64,000 nucleotides of DNA from Locusta migratoria (GCA_026315105.1 CM048746.1:563035940-563099939); one strand, 5' to 3'. Shown: positions 32,775 through 46,700, counted from the stretch's first letter. Made by a program: numbers and translations. Notes: generated by a model from the letters alone, not told the origin.

Positions 32775-32788
32775 CTGGGCCCATAACC
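32775..32788 (-). other. Copia primer-binding site matching initiator tRNA-Met interior
   Basis: Directly next to the 5' LTR the reverse strand reads GGTTATGGGCCCAG. This is the complement of CTGGGCCCATAACC, the anticodon-stem region of eukaryotic initiator tRNA-Met. Drosophila copia is known to prime from a half-molecule of this tRNA. Confidence 0.85.
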
Positions 32789-32986
32789 TGATAAACTATT
32801 GTTACCAGAGCGTTGTTTTATGCAATGCAAACGTTTAGTTTTTAATGAATTTATTGCAGGTAACACAATTGCAGCCACACAATAAAAGAAAAAGGTACAT
32901 CATCAAAGACGAAGAATAACAAACATCAAAGAAATTAATTTTTACCTATATACACTTAGACTTAACATAGAATTGCTATTTCATCA
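32789..32986 (-). repeat. Copia 5' LTR
   Basis: This is the 5' LTR in reverse orientation. Its outer edge lies 344 bases before the GRWD1 start codon, reading away from the gene. Confidence 0.95.
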
Positions 32987-33287
32987 GTTCCTAGCCAGTG
33001 CGATCGCTAGCATATTGGCCTGCCACTGCCTAATAGCGGGCAGCCACTGAGCCAGCGATCACGCCGGCTCGGAACTACCTTGCTTATGTCACATGATGTG
33101 CGAGCTGAGGCCTGTATTTTCCGTTGGCTGCGATATGGACCCGGCTTACATCAACACAGCAAAGTGCGTACTGCCGCGAGACAGAATCAGGCTAGATGCA
33201 TGTATCGAGACAGTGCCGCTGATTTGCACTAGGCGACCATCTTTGCTTTGTTTAGCTTGTGGTAATTACATCTATGAACCATCTGGC

Positions 33288-33317
33288 ATGAACACGTGTG
33301 TTGTGTGTAAACAGTGA
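33288..33317 (+). promoter_or_regulatory. Possible upstream ORFs in GRWD1 leader
   Basis: A 9-codon open frame ending in TGA lies 12 bases before the GRWD1 ATG, and a 5-codon frame starts at 33274. They could act as upstream ORFs if the transcript starts upstream of 33274, which I cannot establish. No TATA box or initiator is convincing. Confidence 0.25.
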
Positions 33318-33329
33318 AAAAAGCCGAAG

Positions 33330-33486
33330 ATGGAAAATCAAGAAATGGACTTGGATGTACAAGACACAACAACAGATGGGACTCAAAAGAAAAAGAAGGT
33401 TTACTTGCCTGGAAAACCTCTTAAAGATGGCCAAGAATTAGTGTGTGACGAGTCAGCCTATATTATGCTGCATCAAGCACAAACAG
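33330..33486 (+). CDS. GRWD1: GRWD1 exon 1 (start codon, phase 1 donor)
   Basis: The ATG sits in a good context (gccgaagATGG). The exon encodes 52 codons plus one base and ends at ACAG before GTGAAT. The split codon is Gly, completed by exon 2. The in-frame upstream region closes with stops, so this is the first plausible start. The 5' UTR extent and transcription start cannot be seen. Confidence 0.93.
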
Positions 33487-36400
33487 GTGAATTCATGTTT
33501 CTTTCTCCAGTGTTTATAGTAATTTTAGTAATTAATCAGATAAAAGAAAAACGAGTAGAAAGTTGTCGCGGAATAACAGATAACAAAGCGTGAAGTTAAC
33601 GTGCGTAGGCGCAAGAAGAAATGCATCTTTCAGAGGTTTACTGTACACTTTTTCTATCGGAAGCCTAGAGAAGGTATTTTAATGCTATTGTTGGCATATA
33701 TATGTTCTAGGAACTTCATTACCGTAATGTGGTTCCGATGCAACAAAGCGGCGTCGGGTATTTATTTATTAACTTTAAGTGGATAATAAGACACAAGTTA
33801 TCTAGTAGGCACTCACATTGGGGCCACACTTTCATAGAAGTAGTTTTCTTAAGCCGAATCTCTACATTACAACAATTAAGTTGTGACATCCTAAAATATC
33901 TTAAATCAGGGGCAGCCCCAAGCTCCGCTGCCCCTCGGAAGCTTTACAGACATTAGGAGACACAAAATAAAGACATAATAAAAATCAGATATATATAAAA
34001 AAATATTTTAGCCCAAATAAAATACAGGTAACATTATAACTGACATGTGGCAGGTGTATTGTGGTTTAGCACTTGAACCTACCATGTAATGCATATTCAT
34101 GTGATGTGAATCACTCGGCCATTATGTTCTCTTTAACATACATGCTACATAGTTCTCCTAAAAAACCTATGTGTGTATGTACAGGAAAAGCACTGCAACG
34201 AATACATGGAGCATGAAAAAGTGATCTGGTTGGTTTACACTGGGCATCACTATTACACTAGGACGTCAGTCATAAAGTTGTTTTAGTAAGATGCTGCCTC
34301 AGTATTGGTGGTTCAAACTTACCCGACAGGTGTTGTTTCCTAAAGCACACCACATAGTACAACAGCTACAGAAAGTTAGAGAATGGGATGACTGACATCC
34401 TCGAAAGTGCTGCTGTGACACCATAGACCATAGAGTAGCCTGTTAAGTCATGTCTGCCATTTATTGCTTAAGCTGGCTTGTGAGTTAGCTGTATTCATTT
34501 AGCACCAAAAACTACTGCTATAAAAGGTCCTGTTTTAAGTCATTCTGCGAATCAGAATTCAGGTGTAATACATGCTACAACTAGAGGTATGAATGTTGTG
34601 TTAAATGATGAACAGTTTTTTATTTGACATCAGTGAAGATAGCAAGTGCATTTTAGAGTAGAGGGGCAGAAGATGTAGGTTACTGCAAGCCATTGATACC
34701 GCTTTGTCAACTTGAAACAAAGTTAGATTAAAGTTTACTTACAGTGTTGGTAGCCTAGGGAATTGATGTTGACAACAGATAAGAATCCTGAAAATGACTC
34801 CACTCTGTATTTTTGTGGCCCTGGCATAGCAACACAAATGTTTATTTATACATGATGTGTTTTGCCTCTTCTGGGCATCATCAGACGTTGAAAGGGAGAA
34901 AATTTACAAACTTGTTAAAACACACATACACACACACACACACAGGAGTTAATTAAAAATGTGTAAAAAAATTTCCTAAGTCATAAATAATACAAATAGC
35001 GAAGGTGCAGGCTGATAAAACTGCTTATTACATTTATGTTTAGGCGCAGGGAATGAACTAATGAATACGCTAATGAGCATAGTTTAATGAATAAAATTAC
35101 TTATCACTGAGGCAGCAGAGCATCAAATTATTAAATTCAATAAAATAGAACTATTACAACAGATGTGGCAACTGTTGCTCAAGAAAGGAGGGGGGGGGCA
35201 ACAAAGTCAATGGTAAAACCTAATTTCACCGCACAAAGCTTTGTTTACTCATGTAAGAGCTGCTCCCTGCCACAATCGCGGGTTATTTCAATCTTTATTC
35301 CCCCTGCGCCAAAATGTGAATGTGGTCACAGCTGTAAAAACGTAGCAATGAGTTGGTGTGAAATTTTGTTTTAAAACTGGGAAATCAGCTTTTGAGACTT
35401 ATGAACTATTAAAAATAGCTTTTGGAGATAATTGTATGAGCCAGTCAAATGTTTTTATCTGGTTCAACAGATTTAAAAATGCCCATGAATCCTTTGAAGA
35501 TGAACCATGGTCTGGTCATGCATTTCTCAAAAACGATTTAAAATGTTTTGAAAGTTTGTGACTTAGTGCACCAAGGTCTTAGACTTACAATTAGGGAGAT
35601 GGCTGATGAACTTAATTCAAGTTTCTATGCAGTTTAGTCAATTTTAACTGATGATCTGAATATGTGTCAAGTGTCCACAAAATTCATTCCAAAAGTGTTG
35701 TCAAGTGACCAGAGACAATACCGATTTAGTGTGTGCCAAGAACTGATTAATCTAAATAAAACTGACCCGGATTTGTTAAATAGGATAATAACAGGTTACA
35801 AATTGTGGGTATAGGAATATGATCCTGAAATCAAAGTGCATTCTTTGCAGTGGAAGACCCCAGGCTCACCACGATAAAAAGAGAGAGAGAGAGAGAGAAA
35901 TGTCATCTTTTTTGTTGGTTCACAACTGTCTCAGTGGGCACCCATGAACAAACAACTGACTTACACTGCTTTATCTCGGCATGCCTCACAGTGACTGCTG
36001 CCAACATTGCCATGCTGACACATACAAGTACACTGCTAACCGTGATCTAGACTTTTACATAAATGAGGTAACAACCTCAAAGAAGGTCTGTGAAACTGAA
36101 CCAGGTTAATGTTCTGTATGCATCAGATATGTGTTGTTAAGGATTCCTGCCTTTGTGTAAAGTTGTACTGTAAATTTCTTATGCCATATACCTTTTGTGC
36201 ATTGTAACAGGTATTGATGTCAACCATTTGGCAGCCTAGGGAAAACCTGTAGTTAAATAGTTCATGCTTCAGACCTCTTGCCCAAGTTTAAACATGCACA
36301 GGAGAAAGTTCAACACTGAAAACTTTTCCTTGTACTCACTGCACAAGATTTAACATAATATTTATCATTTTAATAGAGCCTATCTCAGTATGTACAATAG

Positions 36401-39400
36401 AATCTTGCTCATATTCTTAAACTGAATTTATTTACAGGTTCCCCATGTTTAAGCTTTGATATAATAAAAGATACATTAGGAGACAACAGAGAGGATTTTC
36501 CCTTGACAGCTTATGCCGTAGCAGGAACACAGTCTCCCAAAGTACACACTAACAGCTTAATAGTGATGAAGGTAAGTTGAGAAGTATTTGACAATAGTTC
36601 TTTGAATTTATGCATTAACTGTTCACTGCACCACCTGTTTTCCTCAGCTGCGTGAGTTGCTTTCTTCTAATAATCTATTTTTTCATCTCTGTACTAGCAC
36701 TATTACACTGAAGAGCCAAACAAACTGGCATGGCTTGCATGTGCAAACATAGTGCTATGTAAATACTCGGAGGATGCTGCTGTAGTCTACTATGCCTATA
36801 TAACACAACAAGATCTGGTGCAGGTGTTAGATCAGTTAATGCTGCTACAATGGCAGATTATCATAATTTCAGTGAGTTTGAATGTTGTGTTATAGTCGGT
36901 GCATGAGAGATGAGACATCACATTTCCTAGGTAGCGATTATCCCATTAGGCCATTTCACGACTGCACAGTGAATACTAGGAATCGAATAAAACATCAGAT
37001 CTCTGACAAAGACTTCTTAAGTAATAGAACGCAGTACGTTGTTCTCGACGGCGAGTGTTCATCAGAGACGAGTGTATCGTCAGGCGTGCCCCAGGGGAGT
37101 GTGATAGGACCGCTATTATTTTCTATCTATATAAATGATCTGATGGACAGAGTAAGTTGTAATTTGCGGCTGTTTGCTGATGATGCTGTGGTGTATGGGA
37201 TGGTGTCGTCTGTAACTGACTGTAATAGCATACAGGTTGACTTAGACAAAATTTCTAGTTGGTGCGAAGAATGGCAGCTAGCTCTCAATGTAGAAAAATG
37301 TAAGGTGATGCGCATGAGTAGAAAAAACAATCCTATAATGTTCGAATACAGCATCAGTAGTGAGCTTCTTGATGCGGTCGCGTCGTTCAAATATCTAGGC
37401 GTAACATTGCAGAGCGATATGAAATGGAACGAGCATGTAAGGACAGTTGTGAGTAAGGCGGACAGCAGACTTCGGTTTATTGGGAGAATTTTGGGAAGAT
37501 GTACTTCACCTGTAAAGGAGACCGCGTATAAAACGCTTGTACGACCACGTCTTGAGTATTGCTCAAGTATTTGGGACCCGCAGCAGATCGGTTTGAAGGA
37601 AGACATAGAGGCGGTTCAGAGGCGAGCAGCTAGATTTGTTACCGGTAGGTTCGACCAATGCGCGAGTGTCACGGAAATGCTCCGGCAACTCAATTGGGGA
37701 TCACTGGAAGAAAGACGACGTTCTTTTCGTGAATTTCTGTTAAGTAAATTTAGAGGGCCGGAATTTGAAGCTGAGTGTAGTACGATCTTGCTGCCGCCTA
37801 CTTACATTTCGCGTAAAGATCACAAAGACAAGATAAGAGAAATTAGGGCTCGTATGGAGGCATATAGGCATTCTTTTTTTCCTCGTTCAATTTGGGAGTG
37901 GAATAGGAAAGGAAATGCCTAGTAGTGGTACAGTGTACCCTCCGCCACGCACCTTACGGTGAATTGCGGAGTATGTATGTAGATGTAGATGTAGAAGCTG
38001 CGGCTCTAGAAAGATCCTGCAACACAGGTACCAACAATTACTAAAGAGAATCATTCAGGGTGACAGAAGTGTAACCCTTCCACAAATCATGACATCCCAC
38101 ATGTGCAGAATTCCTACTGATTGGCTTCAGGAACACTCTTCTGAGTTTTAAAGTTTAATCACCTATGCTGGCCACCAAACTCCCCAGACATGAATATTAT
38201 TCAGCATATCTGAGATGCCTTGGAAAATGCTGTTTAGATCTTCAACCCTTTCTAGTCTTGGGGATTTATGGGGCAGCCCTGCAGAATGCATTGTGTCTGT
38301 GCCTTCCAGTACTACTTCGGACACGAGTCGAGTCCATGCCATGTCATGTTGCTTACGTCTGCGTTCTGTGGGGGCTCTGCATGATTTAAGCTGGCGTACT
38401 AGTTTCTTTGGCTCTTCAGTATAGTTGTCAATCTGTTTTTCTAATCTCTCTCTTCTGCCTTTTTAATGGCCATACACAAATAAATAGGAAAGATATTTTG
38501 CATTGGATATTTAAATGGTGTTTTTTTCTAAAATATTTGTGTAGTTCACTGTCAGTGACTTTATTTGATTTTTTTAATGTTACTTATTTTCAGCTGTCTA
38601 ATATGAATCAAATAAAACAAGATGAAGAAGATGAAGAAAGCAGTGATAGTGATAGTGATGATGAGGATGATAACAATAAAAAACCACAGATGAAGTGGTC
38701 ATTCATACATCATAAAGGCTGTGTGAACAGAGTGCGAGTGAGTATAACAGGAAGTTGTACTTGTGGAAGTGGCAGCAAAGTGTGCTAATTTTGGCAGTGA
38801 GATGTTTGTTTTATGAGGATAATTCATTTACTAATTGAACAAGGGTGCATACAGAACCTGTCTAAAGTGGAGTGGGAGCAGCATTAATTGTCTGCCTCAT
38901 ATTAAACATAAGATATTGTTTCCATCATTCTATATAATTGAGTCTACGAATAGCATTCAGTGGTCATTGCCAATGTCAGCACTCAACACTGCCACTGTCT
39001 TAAGTAAAATTTTATTCAGACTGTTTGAAACCCTTTAGTTGTTCTTTCAGCATAAGAAATAAATTTGAGGTCACAATTGGGATCACACAACTTGTACAAA
39101 TCTCCTGGTTTAACAAATAGTGAGGCTTTGGAATAGCCGCAGTGGAGTGGCAAAGCACTCCACAGTACCCTGCTGCAGAGCATGTGGTTGTTTACCGTTT
39201 GAGTAGTAGATCTACAAAGGAGATCGCTTGCATAGTACTTGTTTGACACGGTTTAGATTATTGCTCAATTGTATGGTCCCCTTACCAAACAAGACTAAAA
39301 TTGACATTTAAATATAAACAAGAAGGTTGACACAGGTTTATTGATCCACAGGAATGTGTCTCAGAAATCATGAGAAATCTAAACTAATAGCGCTTGACAG

Positions 39401-40681
39401 TAAATGCCAACTATTTTGTGAAAGTCTGTCTACAAAATTTCGAGAATTTGTAGTCAGTGAAAAACTTAGGCATATAATAATGTAATTGTGATATTAGCCA
39501 ACAGTAATACATACTGTACTTAGCAATGGAAAGTCCAGGTTGGAATATTGCTGTGATGACAATTGCTAAGTTGCTGGTAGGCACGTAGAAAAGACAATTG
39601 CAGTCTCACAACTTAAATTTTTGGCTGCAGTCTTCATAGGGAAAGAAGAGCACACACACAATCCCACAGACAACTTGTGCACAAACTACTACTGTCTCTA
39701 GCTGCTGTGTTTCTGCTCCTGCCTCGGCAGTAAATATAATTTGGAGTGAAAAAGGGAGGGCAGGGGTGATGGTGAAAAAGAAGACTGCATGGCAAGGGTG
39801 GGGGTAGCAATATTTGCACTGCCAGACAGATTGTGCAGGTACTAAATAGGTGAAAATGTGTGATGTAACTCAGATGCAGTTTGGGGAAGCAAACTGGGGA
39901 GGAGTAGTGAAGAGGAAAAGAAAACAGTGACAAACAGTTGGAAAGGAGACGAATTGGGAGAAGGTGTGGAGGGGGGCTGTTGGGTAGGGGTTGTAAGTTA
40001 TTGTGGATTGTGGCCTAGATGATTAAGAGATTGTAAAATGTATTGTAAGGATAATTCCCATCAGTGGAGATCATAAAAGTTGTCTGGTGCACTGATAATG
40101 TTACCCCTCTAACCCACAAAAGTTGGCTGGCAGTGGAGGGCAAGATACAGACGGCTTGAGTCGGTGAAATCAACCTTGTTATGATATGCTGCATGCTGTG
40201 TTACAGGATGGTCCACTTGCTCTTGATCACAGTTTGGCACAGTGTCCATTCATTTTATGGACTGCTAGTTGGTAGGCATATTAATTATTAATGTATGTAC
40301 AGTGACTGCAGCCAAGTTTGTGAATGACAAATCTAGCAGTTTTTACAGGTGGCCTGGCCTCTCATAAGGTAGGACAAGACTGATGGGACTGGAATAGGAA
40401 GTGCTGGGTACGCAGTTTGAGCAGGTTTATGTTGGTATCTTCCACATATTTTTGAATTGTGAGTGGCATAGGGATTGACTAGTATGTAGGGAATTCATTG
40501 GATACTGGAACACCACTTTAGGAGGGATTGTGGAGGTTCTTGGGAAGGATGTCTTTCATTTATGGCGTAAAGATACATATAAAAGCCCTGACATGTGGTT
40601 CAATTACTCCAATGTGGGTAGTACTAGGTGACAAATGAGGTGCATCTTTGTTGCTAGTCATTGAGTTTGTATAGCAATATG

Positions 40682-40721
<40 letters not shown>

Positions 40722-43700
40722 TCCATGAGTGTTTTGGTGTGGAATGGGTGACAGCTGTCAACGTGCCAGTACTAGTATTGAATGGTGGGTTTCATGTGCA
40801 CAGGAGTATGGATGGAGTTGTCGGTAAGATTGAATCTAATGTCCAAGTAGGTAGCATGCTGAGTTCAGATGGGTCAGGTGAAGCAGATGGGAGAGTACTA
40901 CTTCAGGCACTGGAGGATCAAGGATATGATGTCCTGCTTCTGAGTTCAGATCATGAAAATATAATCAATGAATTTTAACCAGTTTAGGGAGGCCAGCAAC
41001 GTTTTCTGTAAGCGGCCCCTTAAGAGGCAGGCATAGGAGGGTGCTATGTGGCTGTGCAAGGCTACGCAACATTAAAAAGAAAAATAGTTATTTGTTAAGC
41101 TTCAGTTGTTGTGGTGTATTGGGAATGCAGTATTGGGTATGAAGTCGGAAGAACAGTGGGAGTTCAAGAGAATTAGGGAGGTTTTTGTGTACGATGTCAA
41201 TAGTGATGAGTTAGGGTCCAGGAGGTAAGGGGTAGGAATGGTGGAGAGTTGGTGAAGGAAGGGGTTGACATTTTTAATGTGGAAGGCTACATTTTGGACA
41301 GTTGGTTGGATATGTTGGTTAATTATCTCAAAATTGCACTTGACATTTATGCCTGTTTAGTAGCTACACACACTGTTGAGCAGGGTCTATGACAAGGTGT
41401 AGTGGCTGTGTACAGTGGTCATTTGTGTGTTGAGTTGTGCCATTTTGAATGTGTGTGCCAGGGTCTCTCTTCTTGATGAAGGCTGCGGCTGAAAAAATGA
41501 GTTCTGTAAATGTGATAGTCTTTCCTATGCCCTTGTTTGCAGCTCAGTGATCAATTTAATGGTGATTTGCAACTGCCCTCGTTGTAATAGTAATATATAT
41601 GAGAATAGTCTTATAAGTTCCTGAAACAACAAAGAAAAGACAAACATTTGGAATAAATGTATTTATTTTTTAACATAATCTCCTTTCAGCTTCGGCGATG
41701 TTCAATACGTTTGCTACCCTTTTTATAATGAGAACTGTCAAAATCCTCAAAATAGCTATTATCTGCCAAAATCAAGTCTTCATTTTTTGAAAATCTTTGA
41801 CCACCAAGCCATTTTTTTTCAAGTTTGGGATCAGAAAATAATTCCAGAGGGCTAAATCTGGCAAATAGGGTGCATGAGGTAGACTTCAAACTTTAATTCA
41901 TAAATTTTGGCCATTGCAATAATGGAGTTGTGGGATGTGCATTGTCCTGAAGAAACAACACTTTCATCTTGACCAAATGTGGCTGTCTTTGCTTCATTTC
42001 TTCACCCAAATGTTGCAATAAATTTGCATAATACTTGCCAATAAGTTTTTCCTTTTGGAAGGTAGTCAATGAAAATTATCATATGTGCATCACAAAAAAA
42101 CTGACATCATGACCTTGCCTGCAGATGAAATGGTCTTCATCTTCTTTGGAATCAGTTCTCCAATTTTTTCCATTGTTTTGCAAAACTTCACTAAACACTC
42201 AACTGAAACATCTTCACGACACTGTTTTTGTTTGAGTGTGAGTAAATATAGCACAAACCTTGCACACAGTTTCTTCATGTTCAAGTTTTCAGATATGTGA
42301 TGCACCACACTTTTTGAAATGCCTATGATGCCTGGTAGCTCAAGTGCTTTGTCGATGATCATCTAGTACTGGTTTGTGGGTTTTCTTCACCATTGCTGGA
42401 GTAGTTACCTCGTTTGGTCGACCACAGTGATGCATGACCTCATTTATACTCAACTGAGTGGTGAATTGGGGGGGGGGGATGTTATAGGGTGTGGGGATTA
42501 CAAGTTATCTTAGGATGAGGCCAGGGTGGTTGTGGGACTGTAGAATGTGTTGAATGGACAACTCCCATCTGTGCAGTTCACAAGAGCTGGTGGTGAAGGA
42601 GAGGATGCATATGGGTCTTATGTCCAGCCACATGCTGTGCTGCAGTGTGGTCCATATTGCTTTTTGACACATTTTGAGGGTGGCCTTTCATCCTGATGGA
42701 CAGCTGGTTTGTTGTCATACCAATGTAAAACATTGTGCAATGATTGCAATAGAGTTGGTTAATCACGTGGCTAGTCTCACAGGTGGTGTGATCTCAGATG
42801 GGGGTAGGATAAGCCTGTGACAGGACTGGAATAAAAAGTGCCAGATTAGGCAGGTTTTGCATTGGGGTCTACCATAGGGATGTGATCCCTGTGTTAAGGG
42901 ATTGGAATTGGGAGTGGCATAGGGATGGACTAGTATTAGGATGTTTTTGAGGTTGGGTGGATGGTGGAACACCACTTTAGGGGCGGTTGGAAGGCTCTTG
43001 AGCAGGATGTCTCATTTTAGGGCTTGATGACAGATAATGAAAGCCCCGACGAAGGATGTGTTTCAAGCGTACCAGTTTGGGTTGGTATTGGGTAACAAAA
43101 AGAACACTCCTTTGTGATTTGTTATTAGGGATGGAGAGAGGATTGGTGGCGTGCGGGGATGTGGCACGTGAAATCTGTTTGCACACTAGGTAATGAGGGT
43201 AAGGACTGTTTATGACGGCCTTTGTGAATCCTTCAGCATTTTGTCTATATGGGAGGAATTTTTTTGATGTGGAATGATTGGCAGCTGTCAGAGAGTATGT
43301 ACTGTTGTAATTAGTAGGTTTAATGTGGACAGAGGTGTGGATGGAGCCATCAATGAGGTGGAAGACTAAGTGAAAATGACAGGTGAGAAGGCTTTGAGGT
43401 TATAAAGGAATGATAGGGTGTCCAGTCCCTGAGTCCAAATTATGAAAATATCATCAATGGGGTTTGGGATGTTTGGAAGGTTTCCTCTAGATGGTCCATG
43501 AATAGATGGGCATAGCAGGGTGCCATACGAGTGCCCATGGCTGTGCCTTGGATTTGACTATATACTTTTCCTTCAAAGGAAAAGTAATTGTTTGTTTGGA
43601 TGGAATTGGTAAGGTTTATAAGGACTGAGGTATTAGGCTTGCAGTCTGAAGGACCCTGAAAAAGGTAGTGTTTGAGAGCAGCAAGACCATGGGCATGTGG

Positions 43701-46700
43701 CATATTGCTGCATAGGAAAGTGGCATCAGCATTGACAAGTAAGGACCTAGGAATGTGGTGTGTGTGTGTGTGTGTTAACTTGTTTGTACACATTGTTCAA
43801 GAAAGGTTATAGCTGTGACTTTTTATTTACAGGTTTCTACATATGAAGACTTTGTTTTGACTGCAGCATGGTCGGAACTGGGGAATGTTAGTATTTGGAA
43901 CATAACACCTCAGTTGCGAGAAGTGGATCAGCCACAAAGTGATAGTGGTACACTTCCTGGTCAGCCACTTTATACATTTACGGGACACCAGTCGGAGGGC
44001 TTTGGGTTAGATTGGTCTTCTGTGATGCCAGGTGTGTTTTTATTAATTTATGTTATCTGCTAGTCCTATGTAATGTTCACTACAAGTAAACTTAAATTTT
44101 GTTGTAGAACTAATAGGCTTCCGGAAATAAGAATCTGGGCTAAAAATTAGTCCCATATCCTGTTTCTTATACCATGGTTTCTAACCACTTCCACCCTCTT
44201 CACCTCCAATGCAATGAGCACTAAAATTCAGTTCTCTTGTTGCCATCCCTCCACCTCCCCTTTCTCCTTTTCAGGTTCCACCAGTCCTTGTCCCTCACAG
44301 CTGGTAATGCAAAAACCCATCTCTATGGCACAAGCATCCAAGAACCAACTCTGCACCCTTTCTTGTGAATCCCTCATAGCACCCAGCTGACCTTATCCAA
44401 CCGGTCATATCCTCCAAAACTCCCTACCAACACATCACAATATCAAGAGCTGATACAACTCCAAATCACTTGTTAGCTTTTTCATCAAAAACGTCAGTCA
44501 CACAAGAGTTTGTCTTATCCAAAGGTTTCACCTTCAGCCCTACTTCAAAATTTAACCATGTTGTACTTGTCAAAGAGCTTCCTTCTCCCTAGTCCTGCAA
44601 TCAAAACTCTTTCCTGACAAATCCTTGCAGCAAAACCAATCCAATCCTAACCCTTACTCCTGCCTTTTCCAGTTTATATTTCTAACAAACCATGATCCTT
44701 CTCCACCCCCACCCCTTCCCATATAACCACCCCCTGATTGCCTTCCTGGTGTTCCTCTGCTCCAACTTGGCTTGCCATTCCTCCCTGATCGTAAGAATAC
44801 CAACCTTTAAGCATACAAAAGAATAGCCATACACTGACTCATAATAGACCCTAACATCTTAATTGCAGGCAAAGGTTGCATGCACTACTGTTGAGATGAA
44901 ATTCAATGATTAACTGACAGTAGGTCTTTGCCACTTATCCAACCACCTTCCACCTGCAAGCTCTGACAAAAACGATTTGACTCCAAAAGTTCAACGTAAT
45001 CTCCAGTTCTTGCTGAAATCCTTAGGCCCTTTCGACAACCTCTCCCCTAAATCCATCTCGCTTCTCACTAGAATATCATTCTCCACACTCACCTTCTACT
45101 TGCTCTTCAAAATCCACAAGAGAGACAATTCTGAACACCCATTTGTGGCTGATTTCAGGCTTCATGGACTAACACACCCCAACCGACTGCCCAAAATGTA
45201 GACTACTGCATCCTAGATACCACCAACCACCTCCTTCACTGACTTCCAATAATCCCCACTGTTGCAGACTCTCTCTCTCTCTCACACGCACAAGACAACA
45301 ACTAAAAAGCCTTCATTGGCTGGAGAATACACTTGGCATCTCACTCATCAGAACTGACCAAACCCCTGCATTCTGGGCCTGTCATTAAGTATAGGTGCGC
45401 TGCCTGCACTCGCCCTGCCCATGCCTCTGGTGGCAGGGGTAACTATGTGGATGGTGCGCTCGATTTGAATAACCACCTGTGCTCACCACATCGCAACACA
45501 TCTCCCTTCCTTCTGGAGAAAAGGAACACCCCCACACGACACATCCATTGGCTCCTCACCACCAAAGTGTCAAGCTGCCATCGGTGAGTACGGTCGCAGG
45601 AACTGGAAGCACTGTGCAACTTGGTGAGCTCTCCGTGAAGGTGCCATTATGAGATGACTGGCAGAGGCGGTTTGTGGTTGATAGTGCTGTCCTCTCCCAG
45701 GGTTGGTACCATCAGCGATGTAGACTCAAGCGAAGGTGGAGGGAACAGAGCGGGTGCACCGGGCGGAGCAGTTGCTGGCCAGGTTATTCGTGTCGCAGGC
45801 CACAGCTTCCTGCTTGCTGTGGGGGGGGGGGGGGGAGGCGGCTTGGCCTAGAAGAGGCTGAGCTCTGTGGTTGTTCTTTGACATTGAAGGGAGTACCAAG
45901 GGGGCCTGCGTTGTGTCCTCCCACTCTTTGCCTGCCACTCGAGTCACTGTTGAACCAAGTGCCAAGATATGAGACCATCCTCTGTACAAACCCCACAAGG
46001 ATGGCAGCTAGAACAGTGTGTGATGAACACTGTAATTGATTTTGGGTGATGGCCAAAACCAAGTGTCCATATAGTCACCCTCCAGCTGGGAAATGGATCG
46101 ATGACGCCTTGTGGACTTGGCTTGGCAAGGGGTGCAGGAGGTGGAGCCGTGTCCGCAGCAGGTGGATGTGTCGAATGTAGGCTGGACTCTTGTCACCAAT
46201 CAATGCAAATCAGTAGGATGTCAGTAATTTCTATAAGGCAATGATGGGGGATGATTGAACCACATATTTCTTCAGTTGGGTTTTAAATGTTTTGACCAGT
46301 TGTTCTACCTCCCCATTTTATTAGGGTGGAAACAGAGGAGCTAAAACATTATGGATACCATGGCAGGCACAGAAGTTGTCAAACACTTGAGGAGAGAACT
46401 GGGCTGTTATCTGTAACCAACGTAACCAGCAAGCTTTCCAAAGAAAAGATTTTTGAAAGTGTCATGACCAATACTGCCATTGATGTAGAATTACAACGAT
46501 CATGTTTGGAGACCTTGAGAATGTGTCAAGCACCTACAGCCAAAATATTTTTTCACATGCTGGGAACCACAGAAAACCACATGCCTTTGTGCAGTAGGGT
46601 ATGCAACTATTGCGCAGTGGTTGTCACATTGGGAAGGAATTTATGATAATAGATAATCTTGCCTAGCAGCCCCTTCACCAACATAGAGTGAGGCAGGGCC

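Larger units (their letters stand above)
28525..32986 (-). mobile_element. Complete-length Ty1/Copia retrotransposon (inactive)
   Basis: Two 198-bp LTRs (28525-28722 and 32789-32986) beginning TGAT and ending ATCA are flanked by GTTCC at 28520-28524 and 32987-32991. On the reverse strand the domain order is gag, protease, integrase, RT, RNase H, the defining Copia order. The LTRs are nearly identical apart from the first bases and two substitutions, suggesting a fairly young insertion. A handful of frameshifts and stops interrupt the single expected polyprotein. Confidence 0.96.
28478..33110. repeat. Long inverted repeat (foldback-like) interrupted by Copia
   Basis: The left arm is 28478-28524. 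The right arm, read in reverse from 33110, is ACAGGCCTCAGCTCGCACAT through AAGCAAGGTAGTTCC at 33064. About 40 of 47 positions match. Weaker matches continue outward (the GTATGGACCC / GATATGGACCC pair). The right arm leads to about 33140, less than 200 bases from the GRWD1 ATG. The spacer, without the Copia, is under 100 bases and GC-rich. Confidence 0.7.

Noticed and set aside
33093..33317. 75-codon ORF just before GRWD1
   Set aside because: Spans the inverted-repeat arm, no domain, different frame from GRWD1; only a short uORF is considered.
34922..34944. CRISPR-like or other short regular repeats
   Set aside because: Simple CA repeat; a eukaryotic window with no spacer-repeat pattern.
41100..41600. 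Independent gene in intron 3
   Set aside because: The sequence aligns by eye with the Penelope-like copy at 42.5-43.8 kb and the foldback ends.
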